From Clostridiales bacterium (GTDB lineage Bacteria; Bacillota; Clostridia; Saccharofermentanales; Saccharofermentanaceae), in assembly GCA_017617995.1 (NCBI GenBank), contig JAFZVE010000038.1, forward strand, positions 124,001-188,000: a DNA stretch of 64,000 nt. The letters run 5' to 3'. Below the pieces are notes generated by a model. It saw only the letters and a program-made list of their open reading frames with translations. It searched no databases and had not been told where the DNA came from. A program made the translations under genes and the position numbers. This document shows positions 19,347 to 28,220 of this stretch, piece after piece. Every line of letters starts with the position of its first letter. Position 1 is the first letter of the stretch.

Positions 19347-20024
19347 CTATATGACGTAGTCGTCGGCCGTATCCTCGGGAAGTTCCGTTTCCGGGTGCTG
19401 GTGCTTCACAGCGGCCTCCAGCGCTTCCACATGCCGGGCGAGGCGACGGATCTCTGATTCGAGCGGATCTTCCACAGTCGGATGATCCAGTTCGTCCGCG
19501 TGATTGACAGGCTGTCCCTGCATGCGGACGACTTTTCCGGGAACACCAACTACCGTGGCATCCGCGGGTACGTCGTGCAGTACGACGGCATTTGCACCGA
19601 TACGGGCATTGTCACCGATCGTGACAGGGCCGAGTATCTTGGCGCCGGCACCGATGAGTACATCGTTACCGAGTGTCGGATGACGCTTCCCTTTACCATG
19701 GCCGGTACCACCGAGCGTCACGCCATGGTAAATCGTACAGTTGTCTCCGATCTCGGCAGTCTCACCGACGACGATCCCCATGCCGTGGTCGATGAAGAGT
19801 CCATGCCCGATCTTGGCTCCGGGATGGATCTCAATACCCGTACACGACCTGCCGAACTGGGAGTTCCATCTGGCCAGTCCATAGAGGTGGATCTTGTAGA
19901 AGAAATGACTTACGCGGTGAAAGATCAGTGCGTGAAATCCGGGATAAAGGAGCATGACAGAAAGCACGCCCCGCGCAGCAGGGTCGCGCTTGGCAATCTG
20001 TTTCGCATCTTTCCAAAGCCCCAT
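19347..20024 (-). CDS. cysE: Serine O-acetyltransferase
   Basis: 225 aa. The helical N-terminal part begins [19 protein letters not shown], and the left-handed beta-helix made of hexapeptide repeats includes [19 protein letters not shown] and [13 protein letters not shown]. The catalytic Asp-His pair lies in DHGMG and in the following turns. The enzyme acetylates serine with acetyl-CoA, the first committed step of cysteine synthesis. The start is placed at 20024 because the open frame upstream (GTG at 20081, ATG at 20072) lies inside the 3' arm of a 6S RNA, and because the family N-terminus begins here. The ribosome site is weak (GGGAAG). No T-box is visible. Confidence 0.93.
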   Translation of the reverse strand: MGLWKDAKQIAKRDPAARGVLSVMLLYPGFHALIFHRVSHFFYKIHLYGLARWNSQFGRSCTGIEIHPGAKIGHGLFIDHGMGIVVGETAEIGDNCTIYHGVTLGGTGHGKGKRHPTLGNDVLIGAGAKILGPVTIGDNARIGANAVVLHDVPADATVVGVPGKVVRMQGQPVNHADELDHPTVEDPLESEIRRLARHVEALEAAVKHQHPETELPEDTADDYVI

Positions 20025-20054
20025 GTTACTTCCCGTTTCCGCACAATATAAAAG

Positions 20055-20240
20055 CCCAAAACCGCTACTCATTTTTGACACCTAGCTACTAGCCAGGTGG
20101 GTATCCTGCGGCAGTCTAAGATCTTCCTCTCGGGAGCGCTTGCCTCTCGGTAAGCGGTAAGGCTTGATCGTCTCTGCTCCGACACCGGATTCCCGATTAT
20201 GTCATGAAGGTTCAAAAACATGAGCATCAGCTTTAGGTTG
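20055..20240 (-). ncRNA. ssrS: 6S RNA (regulator of RNA polymerase)
   Basis: On the minus strand the 3' part reads CTTAGACTGCCGCAGGATAC, then CCACCTGG, a small hairpin and CTAGGTGTCA. This follows the same order as the conserved 3' half of E. coli 6S RNA (CTTAAAACTGCGACGACAC, TTCACCTTG and hairpin). CCGAGAGG ahead of it also matches. The ends pair: CTCATGTTTTTGA (near 20214-20226) with TCAAAAATGAG (20068-20078), and AACC/AGCT with AGCGGTT. The middle folds into a long rod with GGAGC and GCTCC. 6S RNA mimics an open promoter and binds sigma-70 holoenzyme in stationary phase. Ends are estimated to within about 10 bases. Confidence 0.75.
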
Positions 20241-20245
20241 TCTTT

Positions 20246-20274
20246 ATTATACCAGTATACCTACCAAAAGGGAA
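20246..20274 (-). promoter_or_regulatory. Promoter of the 6S RNA
   Basis: TGG followed by a perfect TATAAT (20246-20251) forms an extended -10 on the minus strand. The -35 position (TTCCCT) is poor. Transcription would start near 20239-20242, which fits the 5' end of the predicted RNA. Confidence 0.65.
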
Positions 20275-20320
20275 GAAAAAAACCATTACCAAAGTGTAAC
20301 AATTCAGAGGCGCGGAAATA

Positions 20321-21103
20321 TCAGTTTTTTCTCTGTTTTGAGGAAGCCGGATGCACATTCCCGTCTTCTTTCCCGCGGTGGGTCGCCGCTACGACTCCCG
20401 TCACACATGAAGCGCCCGCCTCATACAGGACCCTGGCAGCCTCGTGAAGTGTCGCTCCCGTAGTCAGGATATCGTCGACCAGAAGGATGTTCCAGCCCTT
20501 TATGTCCCACGCCTCCTCCACAGCAAAAGCACTTTCCACATTCTCACTTCGCTGAACCGGATCGGAATAGCGGCTCTGCTGATGGGTATTCCGCGTCCGT
20601 ACCAGCGCTTCTTCCAGAAGAGGGATCCCCAGCTTTTCCGCGAGTTCCGCACCCAGAACGGAGGCCTGATTATAGCCTCTCTTCCGCATTCTCTGACGCG
20701 AGAGGGGCACAGGGATCACCGCATCCCATCTTACCGGAAGATCATCCGGAAACTCCCTTGCGATCAGGTGCCCGAGCAGTTTTCCGGCGTAGAGCCAGGA
20801 TTGGAACTTCAGATTCCGCAGAAGTTTCGTGACCGGCATCTCATACCGCAGAAGTGCCCAGACCGCAAAGTCCGGGATCGGGTCCCCTTCGTACGGATCG
20901 GAAAGACATGTGAAGAAACGTTCCTCTTCCGGACGGACAGATATGCGGCAGAGGCACTGCGAACAGATCTGCAGATTCTTCATCTGCTCATCGCAATTCT
21001 CCCCCTCGGCCAGGACCCGCCCGCAGAGCATACACACCTCCGGAAAAAGGAAGTGTAACACTGTTACAGTCCATGATTTCAGGCTCTCCCGCCTCATGTT
21101 CAC
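20321..21103 (-). CDS. ComF-family phosphoribosyltransferase-like protein
   Basis: 260 aa. The N-terminal zinc finger has CMLCGRVL with the later pair in ICSQCLCRI. The C-terminal phosphoribosyltransferase domain carries AVIPVPLSRQRMRKRGYNQA and the PRPP loop ILLVDDILTTGATLHEAA. ComFC/ComF proteins are needed for DNA uptake in naturally transformable species, but the family is also widespread in bacteria that are not known to transform. It overlaps the RecD-like helicase gene by 4 bases, so the two are coupled; the DNA-handling partner fits. No comFA or comG genes are in the window. Confidence 0.88.
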   Translation of the reverse strand: MNMRRESLKSWTVTVLHFLFPEVCMLCGRVLAEGENCDEQMKNLQICSQCLCRISVRPEEERFFTCLSDPYEGDPIPDFAVWALLRYEMPVTKLLRNLKFQSWLYAGKLLGHLIAREFPDDLPVRWDAVIPVPLSRQRMRKRGYNQASVLGAELAEKLGIPLLEEALVRTRNTHQQSRYSDPVQRSENVESAFAVEEAWDIKGWNILLVDDILTTGATLHEAARVLYEAGASCVTGVVAATHRGKEDGNVHPASSKQRKN

Positions 21104-22851
21104 AGATTCCTCAGGAAGATCTTCAGCGCAGTTTTCCGGCTGTCCGCATAGCGGGAACGGATCATCCGGCTGATCGTCTCCCGGTCCCCGATGATCCAGA
21201 GTTCTTCCTTCGCACGCGTCACCGCCGTATAAAGTAGATTGCGGTTAAAGATCGGCGATCTTTCCGGCGGGAGGACCAGAAGGACCTTCTTCCACTCCCC
21301 GCCCTGTGCCTTGTGCACCGTCAGCGCATAGGCAAGCTCCACATCGCCGGCGCTCTCCACCGGATAAGTTACCTTTCTTCCGTCATCGAAGAGGATCTCC
21401 ATCGGAAATTCCGAAAACGGAACGATACTCTTGATATATCCGATATCCCCGTTGAAAATCCCGTAGCTCTCCGAACCGTCACTGTTCGTACAGATCAGGC
21501 GGTAATCGTTCCTGACCTGGATCACCCGGTCATTTCTTGCAAACCGGGCCTTGTCATTCTGTCCGCCCCGGATCGGATAGGGCGTCGTACCACGCCTCCG
21601 GCAGCTCTCCTTCTGAAGCTGTTCATTGATCACAGTCGTACTGATCGGACCGTTTTTCTTCGGGCACAGTATTGCCAGATCCCTCCACTTATCCACGAAG
21701 TAGTCCGGATTCTGCTCCCGGACCCATTCGTCGATCTTCTCCGGGATCTCCCCGGGGCCGGCCTCGATGAAATGAATATCTGTGGCCTCATCGGGGAACA
21801 CCATCTCCTCTCCGTGAAGGATCAGGGAAGCATTCTTCACGATCATGCTGTCATGAAGCTGTCTGAAGTTCTCGACAAGCGTACAGACACACACCTTGTT
21901 CGATCCGATCAGATCCGCCAGGACTCTGCCTGCGCCGACCGATGGGAGCTGATGGGAATCACCGACGAGTATAATCACTGCGTCGTCATTTACTGCCGCC
22001 AGAAAAGAGGCGAAGATCACCGAGTCGATCATACTCGCCTCATCGATCAGGAACACCTTCCCCGGATGCCTGTTCTCCTGTGTATACGTGAAGTAGGACT
22101 GCTCCGTCTCCTCGTCATAGACTGCACCCAGGAGCCGGTGCAATGTCGAGGCCGGAGAATGCGTCAGATCTGACATTCTTTTTGCTGCTTTGCCTGTCGG
22201 CGCGCCGCAATATACATGATCCGGGAACAGCTGACAGTAGTACTGGTAGATAATCTTCAGGATCGTTGTTTTCCCTGTGCCCGGGCCTCCGTCTACCACG
22301 ACGAAGTTCTGACTGAGAACCGCACGTACCACATCGAGCTGGTCTTCGGTAAGTTTGAATTTCTCGTCGATCTGCGACCACTTGAGCACTCTCTCCAGGC
22401 AGGCATTATTCAAGTCGCGAGACGACGAAGAGACGCGTACCCGGTGTGCAATTGCGGCCTCCGCCTGCACCGCAGAAGAATCGGCAACCCATATCTCTTT
22501 ACCGGATGAGATGGCTTCTTCGAAAGTCGGGAAGATCCGGAGATGGGATTTCTCCTCATCCCAGTAGCAGATCGTGGTTTTATCCTCATCCATCTGTTCC
22601 TGGAACCATCTCGGGACGATCCCCTGAATGAAGGTTTTTCTGTATTCGTTACAGGCCGGCGTATCTTTAAACTCGCAGAAATAGCAGGGCGTCTTGAAAT
22701 CACATGCCTTTGCCGCCTTCTCCAAGATCGCGGTCGCTTCCACTTTCCACTCGGACATGGGCATATAAGTATGCCCGTTCTTTCCGAGTATTCCTTCGAA
22801 AGAACGGAGCATACCTTCCGTGACAAAATGATCCAGGCACATACCTTCCAT
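21100..22851 (-). CDS. RecD-like superfamily 1B DNA helicase
   Basis: 583 aa. Walker A is VVDGGPGTGKTTILKI, Walker B is VFLIDEASMIDS and motif III is ILVGDSHQLPSVGAGRVLAD. The UvrD_C_2 end has YALTVHKAQGGEWKKVLL and LLYTAVTRAKEELWIIG. It is shorter than RecD2 (about 720-800 aa) and lacks its N-terminal helix-hairpin-helix part. The N-terminal region instead has a small cysteine group, CYFCEFKDTPAC, that could bind metal. AddAB is encoded elsewhere in the window, so this is not part of a RecBCD complex. The role is probably replication-fork or mismatch-related unwinding, by analogy with RecD2. Confidence 0.85.
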   Translation of the reverse strand: MEGMCLDHFVTEGMLRSFEGILGKNGHTYMPMSEWKVEATAILEKAAKACDFKTPCYFCEFKDTPACNEYRKTFIQGIVPRWFQEQMDEDKTTICYWDEEKSHLRIFPTFEEAISSGKEIWVADSSAVQAEAAIAHRVRVSSSSRDLNNACLERVLKWSQIDEKFKLTEDQLDVVRAVLSQNFVVVDGGPGTGKTTILKIIYQYYCQLFPDHVYCGAPTGKAAKRMSDLTHSPASTLHRLLGAVYDEETEQSYFTYTQENRHPGKVFLIDEASMIDSVIFASFLAAVNDDAVIILVGDSHQLPSVGAGRVLADLIGSNKVCVCTLVENFRQLHDSMIVKNASLILHGEEMVFPDEATDIHFIEAGPGEIPEKIDEWVREQNPDYFVDKWRDLAILCPKKNGPISTTVINEQLQKESCRRRGTTPYPIRGGQNDKARFARNDRVIQVRNDYRLICTNSDGSESYGIFNGDIGYIKSIVPFSEFPMEILFDDGRKVTYPVESAGDVELAYALTVHKAQGGEWKKVLLVLPPERSPIFNRNLLYTAVTRAKEELWIIGDRETISRMIRSRYADSRKTALKIFLRNL

Positions 22852-22883
22852 AAGGCACCCCTAAAATCGTGTTTATTTTGTTA

Positions 22884-24083
22884 TCAGATCCCGGCCTTTG
22901 CCTTCAGGATCTCTGCCTTATCTGTATTCTCCCACGGGAATCCTGCATCGTTTCTTCCGAAATGTCCATATGCCGCCGTGGCCTTGTAGATCGGGCGACG
23001 CAAATCCAGATCGCGGATGATTGCCGCAGGACGAAGATCGAAGACCTCATTAACGATCTCGGTGATCTTCTCATCGGAGATCTTACCGGAACCGAAAGTA
23101 TCTACCATGACAGATACCGGACGTGCTACGCCGATCGCATACGCGAACTGGATCTCGCACTCTTCCGCGATACCGGAAGCCACAATATTCTTCGCAATAT
23201 ATCGAGCCATGTAAGCCGCCGAACGGTCGACTTTCGTCGGGTCCTTACCGGAGAAGGCTCCGCCGCCGTGACGGGCATATCCGCCATATGTATCTACGAT
23301 GATCTTTCTTCCCGTAAGACCGCTGTCACCCTGTGGACCGCCGACTACGAAACGTCCTGTCGGGTTGATGAAGATCTTTGTGTTCTCATCCACATATTCC
23401 TTCGGAAGGATCGGGAAGATAACGAGTTCTTTTACCTTCGCAGCCAATTCTTCGTAGGAAACGGAATCCTTATGCTGTGTAGAGATAACTACGGCTTCGA
23501 TTCTCTTCGGTGTTCTTCCGTCGTACTCGATCGTCACCTGGCTCTTTCCGTCCGGACGGAGGAAATCCACGAGGCCTTCTTTCCTGACCTGCGTCAGACG
23601 GCGTGTCAATTTATGAGCCAGAGAGATCGGAAGCGGCATCAGTTCTTCGGTATCGTTGTTTGCATAACCGAACATCATGCCCTGGTCACCGGCCCCGGTA
23701 TCCAGTTCACTGTCGTCTGTGTGTTCTCTTGCTTCGAGTGACTTGTTTACACCCTGGGCAATATCCGGGGATTGCTCATCGATGGAAGTCAGGATCGCGC
23801 AGGTCTTATAGTCGAAGCCCGAATCACTTCCGTCGTAGCCGATCTCCTTGACCGTTTCACGAACGATCGACGGAATATCGACGTATGCTTCTGTCGTAAT
23901 CTCACCCATAACGAAGACCATACCTGTCGTGCATGTCGTCTCGCATGCTACACGTGCGGTCGGATCATCCTTTAAAATCGCATCGAGAACAGCATCCGAG
24001 ATCTGATCGCAGATCTTATCCGGATGTCCCTCGGTTACGGATTCCGATGTAAAAAGCCATTTTCCCTGTCTGTTTCTGTCCAT
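22884..24083 (-). CDS. metK: S-adenosylmethionine synthetase
   Basis: 399 aa, standard size. Signatures: [20 protein letters not shown] (ATP and methionine site), [12 protein letters not shown] and [19 protein letters not shown] (phosphate-binding). It makes SAM from methionine and ATP in the cytosol. Expression should be turned off by SAM itself through the S-box riboswitch and terminator in the leader. AGGAGG lies 7 bases ahead of the ATG. Confidence 0.98.
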   Translation of the reverse strand: MDRNRQGKWLFTSESVTEGHPDKICDQISDAVLDAILKDDPTARVACETTCTTGMVFVMGEITTEAYVDIPSIVRETVKEIGYDGSDSGFDYKTCAILTSIDEQSPDIAQGVNKSLEAREHTDDSELDTGAGDQGMMFGYANNDTEELMPLPISLAHKLTRRLTQVRKEGLVDFLRPDGKSQVTIEYDGRTPKRIEAVVISTQHKDSVSYEELAAKVKELVIFPILPKEYVDENTKIFINPTGRFVVGGPQGDSGLTGRKIIVDTYGGYARHGGGAFSGKDPTKVDRSAAYMARYIAKNIVASGIAEECEIQFAYAIGVARPVSVMVDTFGSGKISDEKITEIVNEVFDLRPAAIIRDLDLRRPIYKATAAYGHFGRNDAGFPWENTDKAEILKAKAGI

Positions 24084-24106
24084 AAAAAACCTCCTAAAAA
24101 AGTAAA

Positions 24107-24144
24107 ATAAAAAACCTCTCCTGAAACGACCAGAGGAAAGGTTT
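24107..24144 (-). terminator. Riboswitch-controlled terminator of metK
   Basis: On the minus strand AACCTTTCCTCTG pairs with CAGGAGAGGTT and is followed by a run of T. It lies between the SAM-I aptamer and the metK ribosome site, the usual place for the expression platform of an S-box leader. Confidence 0.85.
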
Positions 24145-24161
24145 ACATGTCATATAATCAA

Positions 24162-24262
24162 TCCTCATCTTTCAGGTCACACCTGCTGGACTTGGCACCG
24201 CTGCTTGCCGCGGTTGCCGGACTTCATAGGGCCAGATCCCTCCGTCACTCTTGATAAGAGAT
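24162..24262 (-). promoter_or_regulatory. SAM-I (S-box) riboswitch aptamer
   Basis: The minus strand shows the conserved core in order: CTTATCAAGAGTGACGGAGG, then GGCCCTATGAAGTCCGGCAA, CC, a variable P3 hairpin, GGTGCCAAGTCCAGCAG, and CCTGAAAGATGAG closing P1 with CTCTTATC. Binding of SAM would favour the downstream terminator and shut off metK. Confidence 0.96.
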
Positions 24263-24284
24263 GCATTTCATTTGATTTTGTTAG

Positions 24285-24313
24285 ATGATACCACTGTCCA
24301 TACATCTTGGCAA
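24285..24313 (-). promoter_or_regulatory. Promoter of the metK leader
   Basis: TTGCCA (24308-24313) and TATCAT (24285-24290) are 17 bases apart on the minus strand, about 23 bases ahead of the S-box aptamer. A TGG before the -10 adds extended -10 character. Confidence 0.65.
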
Positions 24314-24412
24314 GGGATTTTCCATGTTTTTTCCGCAATAAAAAAAGCTATCTTTCCGAGAATACTGGCACGTCTCTGTTTGCGGAAACAAACTCCTAAT
24401 CGTCGTCGCAAT

Positions 24413-24429
24413 TGTCGAAAAATGTCGAG
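24413..24429 (+). promoter_or_regulatory. Two Spo0A-box-like sites upstream of the Tad promoter
   Basis: TGTCGAA at 24413-24419 is a perfect match to the core 0A box, and TGTCGAG at 24423-24429 differs in one base. They are in the same orientation, 10 bases apart (one helical turn), and end 3 bases before a -35 element. This arrangement resembles Spo0A-activated promoters. The other sequence between 24314 and 24412 holds only a short hairpin (GTTTGCGGAAACAAAC, 24378-24393), and I see no gene in it. Confidence 0.4.
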
Positions 24430-24432
24430 TTT

Positions 24433-24461
24433 TTGAACGCTTTTTCGTGCTTCAATATGGT
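24433..24461 (+). promoter_or_regulatory. Candidate promoter of the Tad locus
   Basis: TTGAAC (24433-24438) and TATGGT (24456-24461) are 17 bases apart on the plus strand, 30 bases ahead of the first Tad gene. The -10 is weak, as expected for an activated promoter. Confidence 0.45.
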
Positions 24462-24491
24462 TACTTTCCCTGCTGAAGGAGGTGTAAGAAG

Positions 24492-25463
24492 ATGCAGCAC
24501 ACGATTGCTATTATTGACACAGACAACTGTTTTTCCTCTCTTCTGATCTCGCGTCTTAAGAAACAGCTTCCTGATTTTCTTGCCTACCAGATCTCCAGAG
24601 ATGTACTTGTATCCGTTCCGACTCTTCTTCTCGATTGTCAGTTTCTCCTTTATAACCAGTTTGAGATCGCGGAAGAAGAGATCATGGCCCACTGTTCACC
24701 GGACAATATCCCGGTGCTGATTCCTCTGCTTTCCGAGGTACCGCCGTTCCCCCCGAAAGATATCTTTATGCTGGTTCACGAGGTAGAATCCCGTGCCGGA
24801 CTCGGCAAGATACCTTTGCCCGAGTGTTCATCTGTACAGACATGCCTCACCCTTTCCTTTGTCCCCCTGAAGGAAAGGGAAGCGCATGTCGTCGGGCAGA
24901 TCCGCTCCGCTCTTACCCAATTCGACCACATCATCCGTCTTGACATCATGCCGGGTATACTCATGCCCGAAGATCCACCCTCGTGGAATATTGATGGCGG
25001 CACACGTTCCAGCGGGATACCTGAGCTTCTGATGCGGATCCGCCAGAAGCGCCTGACGTCTTCACAGATCCCTTCTTTTCTTGAGCCTGACCCCTACGGG
25101 GACCTTCGCTTCGGACGTCCGGAGCATTCCGATGATCTGATCGCCTGCCACCCCCGAACGATCTCCCATCTCATCTCAAGAACCATCTCGTATCTCCATA
25201 CTCTCGACGGTCATGCTCTACTTCTTTGTGTCTGTGACGGAATCAGTTTCAGACGCATGCAGACCCTCTGCAGGCAGTTTACCCATCTGGAGATCCTTAC
25301 TCCGCTCCACGTGGAGAAGGACATCATGCTCCTAAACGAGATTGATCAGCTCCAGCGCTCGCATCTCGGGACGACACATATCGATTTCCCGTTCACGCTT
25401 CGCGGGCCGAACCGTTCTTTCGAGAAATACCAGAAGGAAGTACGTACGGTTCCGGTGGGGTAA
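24492..25463 (+). CDS. First gene of the Tad locus, CpaE/TadZ position, no ATPase motif
   Basis: 323 aa. The start MQHTIAIIDTDNCFSSLLIS resembles the opening strand of a receiver-like or CpaE N-terminal domain. The position ahead of the cpaF-type ATPase is where cpaE/tadZ usually lies. However, no Walker A or deviant Walker motif typical of MinD-like ATPases is visible. I therefore treat it as a divergent or degenerate TadZ-like localisation protein, or a lineage-specific Tad partner. It has no membrane segments. AGGAGG lies 9 bases ahead of the ATG and the ATPase gene follows after 5 bases. The functional call rests on context. Confidence 0.55.
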   Translation: MQHTIAIIDTDNCFSSLLISRLKKQLPDFLAYQISRDVLVSVPTLLLDCQFLLYNQFEIAEEEIMAHCSPDNIPVLIPLLSEVPPFPPKDIFMLVHEVESRAGLGKIPLPECSSVQTCLTLSFVPLKEREAHVVGQIRSALTQFDHIIRLDIMPGILMPEDPPSWNIDGGTRSSGIPELLMRIRQKRLTSSQIPSFLEPDPYGDLRFGRPEHSDDLIACHPRTISHLISRTISYLHTLDGHALLLCVCDGISFRRMQTLCRQFTHLEILTPLHVEKDIMLLNEIDQLQRSHLGTTHIDFPFTLRGPNRSFEKYQKEVRTVPVG

Positions 25464-25468
25464 CGATC

Positions 25469-26638
25469 ATGAGAAACACAGGAAAGAAAACACAAATTCA
25501 TACAGATGCCCTATCGGAATTGACGACCTTGATCCTTCAAGCGATGCACGCTTATGACCAGGTGGACGATGAGACGTTCCGCGAGATCATCGCGGACATC
25601 ATCAACCAGTCCGAGCAGTATCACTCCATGCCACTGCAGGAGAAGAGAAATCTGGCGGTTACACTTTTCAACCGTATGCGGAGACTCGATATCCTTCAAG
25701 TCCTGATGGATGACGATGCGATCACGGAGATCATGGTCAACGGGCCCGAGCACATCTTCTACGAGAAGGGCGGACAGCTCTTCCCTTCCGATCTGCGCTT
25801 CGAGAGCAACCGCGCACTCGAGCAGCTGATCCTGCACTTCTTTTCTTCCGCCAACCGTCCTCTTAATGAGTCTTTCCCCATCGCGGATCTGAGACTGCCG
25901 GACGGTTCCCGTGCGAACGCGGTCCTCCCGCCTGTGGCACCGGACGGACCGATCTTCACGATACGTAAGTTCACGGGGATCCGTCCGGATATCCGGTCGC
26001 TGATCGAGACCGGTTTTTTAACCGTGGAAGCAGCCCGCTTTCTTTCCTCGTCCGTTGTAGCCAAGAAGACGATCTTTTTATGTGGCGGGACCGGTTCCGG
26101 AAAGACTACTTTTCTAAATGTTCTGTCCTCCTTCATTCCCAAGAACGAGCGGGTAGTCACGATCGAGGATTCTGCCGAACTGTCACTTCAGGGCATCGAC
26201 AACCTGGTTCGTCTGGAATCCCGTCTTCCGGGGCCGGACGGACATGGCGGCGTAGATATCGGACAGTTGATACGCACCGCTTTACGCATGCGTCCGGACC
26301 GGATCGTTGTCGGAGAAGTCAGAGGAAGTGAAGCGGCCGATATGCTGCATGCTCTTCACACCGGTCATCCAGGTTCACTTTGTACCGGGCATGCCAATTC
26401 ATGCGAGGAGATGCTTGACCGTCTGGTAACGATGGTCATGGCCGGTTCCACACTCCCGTACGACGCCGTGATCCGTCAGATCGCCATGGGAGTCGACATC
26501 GTAGTACATATTTCCAGGAACCGGGAAGGACACCGTTTCATTGATGAGATCGTCCGTGTTCTTCCCATACGAGAGAACCGTTTCCGGACCGAACGGATCT
26601 TCACTTATAAGGAGGGAATCGGCCTTGTTAAAGAATAG
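25469..26638 (+). CDS. cpaF: Tad pilus assembly ATPase, CpaF/TadA family
   Basis: 389 aa. After an N-terminal helical domain (about 1-120, with MVNGPEHIFYEKGG typical of CpaF), the T2SSE/VirB11 ATPase core has Walker A CGGTGSGKTTFLN. The Asp box is TIEDSAEL and Walker B is RPDRIVVGEVRGSEAADML. The His box is TGHPGSLCTGHANS. This hexameric cytoplasmic ATPase drives extension of Flp pili. The end overlaps the next gene by 14 bases. Unrelated to the tRNA deaminase TadA encoded later in the window. Confidence 0.94.
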   Translation: MRNTGKKTQIHTDALSELTTLILQAMHAYDQVDDETFREIIADIINQSEQYHSMPLQEKRNLAVTLFNRMRRLDILQVLMDDDAITEIMVNGPEHIFYEKGGQLFPSDLRFESNRALEQLILHFFSSANRPLNESFPIADLRLPDGSRANAVLPPVAPDGPIFTIRKFTGIRPDIRSLIETGFLTVEAARFLSSSVVAKKTIFLCGGTGSGKTTFLNVLSSFIPKNERVVTIEDSAELSLQGIDNLVRLESRLPGPDGHGGVDIGQLIRTALRMRPDRIVVGEVRGSEAADMLHALHTGHPGSLCTGHANSCEEMLDRLVTMVMAGSTLPYDAVIRQIAMGVDIVVHISRNREGHRFIDEIVRVLPIRENRFRTERIFTYKEGIGLVKE

Positions 26639-28211
26639 TACTTCTCATCTTCCGTTTCTTCATGACAGAGAGTCCTCTTTCCCTGAAGGCACGGAGATAC
26701 GCAAACTAAGCAGAAAAACATACCGGATCTTCATGAGTAAATGTCTGCCGTTCCTTCCGGTGTGCATCTTCTTCGTGTTCCTCCTGTCACGCGCATTTCT
26801 TCCGAATTTCCGCCTGCGTCTTTTTCTCTCGATACCTCTGGGAATCTTCCCGTTCGTCTCATGTGTCCGAGTCCTGTACGGGCGAAGAACCACCACGCTT
26901 CGTGCCCAGAACAAAGTACTCATGCAATCCCTATGCACATCCGTTTCTGACGGATATTCGATCGAGCGTGCATTTCTTTGTGCACGAGTCGATATCGAGA
27001 AAACATTCGGCCGACGTGCGGCATTTTCCGGTGCACTTAAAGAAGTAGAGCATCAGCTTGAGGCGAATGAACCTCTCGATACCTGTATGGTGCGCTTCTG
27101 CCACAAGCTGGATTACTATGAGACGCTCCCCGTTCTCCATGCGCTTTCTCTTCAAAAGACTGTCGGAAGCCAGATCATCTCCATACTCCGCAGTAGTTGC
27201 CAGATGCTGTCAGAACTGCACGCAGTCGCATCAGAAGTAGAAGCCAACAACACCGGCAAGAACACGGAAGCATTTCTTCTTTGTCTGATGCCGTTTGGAG
27301 TGACCTACATGCTTGCACTGACCAGCGGAGATTATCTTTATCAGTCACAGAATTCGGGGATCGGCAGAATCATGATGATCGTGGCCTTTATCATTGCGAT
27401 CTTCTCTTGTACGTATCTGTTTTCTCTGATTGGAGAGAAACCAACCAGGAATGTATTTTCTTTTCAGGGAAACAAAGAGAATATACCCGAAGTGCTCCGC
27501 GCCCCCATACGAAAACTGGCCGTATCTCTTCCGACGATGTATACGACGAGAATACTGGAGTGGTTTTCCGAGATCTCTTTTTCTCCGCTTGACGCATTTG
27601 ACCGTTTCCTCTTTAAGCTGATCCGTACGATACTCGTATGTGCACCGGTGTTTATCTTTATATCTGTTATTCTGAAACTACCGTTATGGTCTGCTCTGAT
27701 TTTGGAAGTACTCATCCTTGTCCTGCTTCACGTCGATACACAATCCCAGGTAACCAGAAGAAGACTCATCCTCATGGAAGATCTTCCTCTCTTTATCTCG
27801 ATGCTCTCGACGCTTCTGGAATCCGGGATCCTTCTTCCCAAAGCACTCCACATCTGCCGATATGCGTTTTCTGATCAGAGTTGTCTTCGATATGAACTAC
27901 AGCATCTGGTCACTTCGATCGAAGGCGGTGTCAGTGCTGCAGATGCGCTGGAATCATTTTCCCACCGGATCAGCATTCCCGAAGCACAGTCCGCCCTTCT
28001 TCTTGCTGCACGCTATGAACGATCCGGCGGTCAGGAAGTACTGGGCCTTCTGCAGCTTCAGGCTTCCTCATGCTGGACGCTTTGCCGAAATGCTTCACGT
28101 AAGAAGCGCGAACGTGAAGCATTCACAATGATTCTCCCGATGATGCTTGATTTTATATCTGTGCTCCTCGTGGCCATTGCTCCGGCGCTCAATACATTTC
28201 AACTTGTCTAG
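26625..28211 (+). CDS. Fused TadB-TadC inner-membrane platform protein
   Basis: 528 aa. Two T2SSF-type halves follow each other. The first has membrane helices near 45-85 and 225-275, and a cytoplasmic part containing MQSLCTSVSDGYSIERAF. The second has helices near 340-375 and 505-525, and EDLPLFISMLSTLLESGILL before a second cytoplasmic part. Separate TadB and TadC proteins each have one half, so this looks like a fusion. Start chosen: TTG at 26625 with AAGGAGG 9 bases upstream, overlapping the cpaF end. An earlier in-frame ATG at 26541 has no support. The protein anchors the ATPase to the pilus base. Confidence 0.8.
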   Translation: MLKNSTSHLPFLHDRESSFPEGTEIRKLSRKTYRIFMSKCLPFLPVCIFFVFLLSRAFLPNFRLRLFLSIPLGIFPFVSCVRVLYGRRTTTLRAQNKVLMQSLCTSVSDGYSIERAFLCARVDIEKTFGRRAAFSGALKEVEHQLEANEPLDTCMVRFCHKLDYYETLPVLHALSLQKTVGSQIISILRSSCQMLSELHAVASEVEANNTGKNTEAFLLCLMPFGVTYMLALTSGDYLYQSQNSGIGRIMMIVAFIIAIFSCTYLFSLIGEKPTRNVFSFQGNKENIPEVLRAPIRKLAVSLPTMYTTRILEWFSEISFSPLDAFDRFLFKLIRTILVCAPVFIFISVILKLPLWSALILEVLILVLLHVDTQSQVTRRRLILMEDLPLFISMLSTLLESGILLPKALHICRYAFSDQSCLRYELQHLVTSIEGGVSAADALESFSHRISIPEAQSALLLAARYERSGGQEVLGLLQLQASSCWTLCRNASRKKREREAFTMILPMMLDFISVLLVAIAPALNTFQLV

Positions 28212-28220
28212 GAGGTAATT

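Noticed and set aside
20025..20320. A cysteine T-box riboswitch upstream of cysE
   Set aside because: No T-box sequence (TGGNACCGCG) or specifier stem is found; the conserved elements and end pairing fit 6S RNA instead.
24396..24692. Minus-strand 98-codon frame across the Tad promoter
   Set aside because: It overlaps the start of the first Tad gene, has no ribosome site and no family resemblance.
26541..26624. Upstream ATG start for the TadBC fusion
   Set aside because: It would overlap cpaF by 98 bases without a ribosome site; the TTG at 26625 has AAGGAGG at 9 bases.
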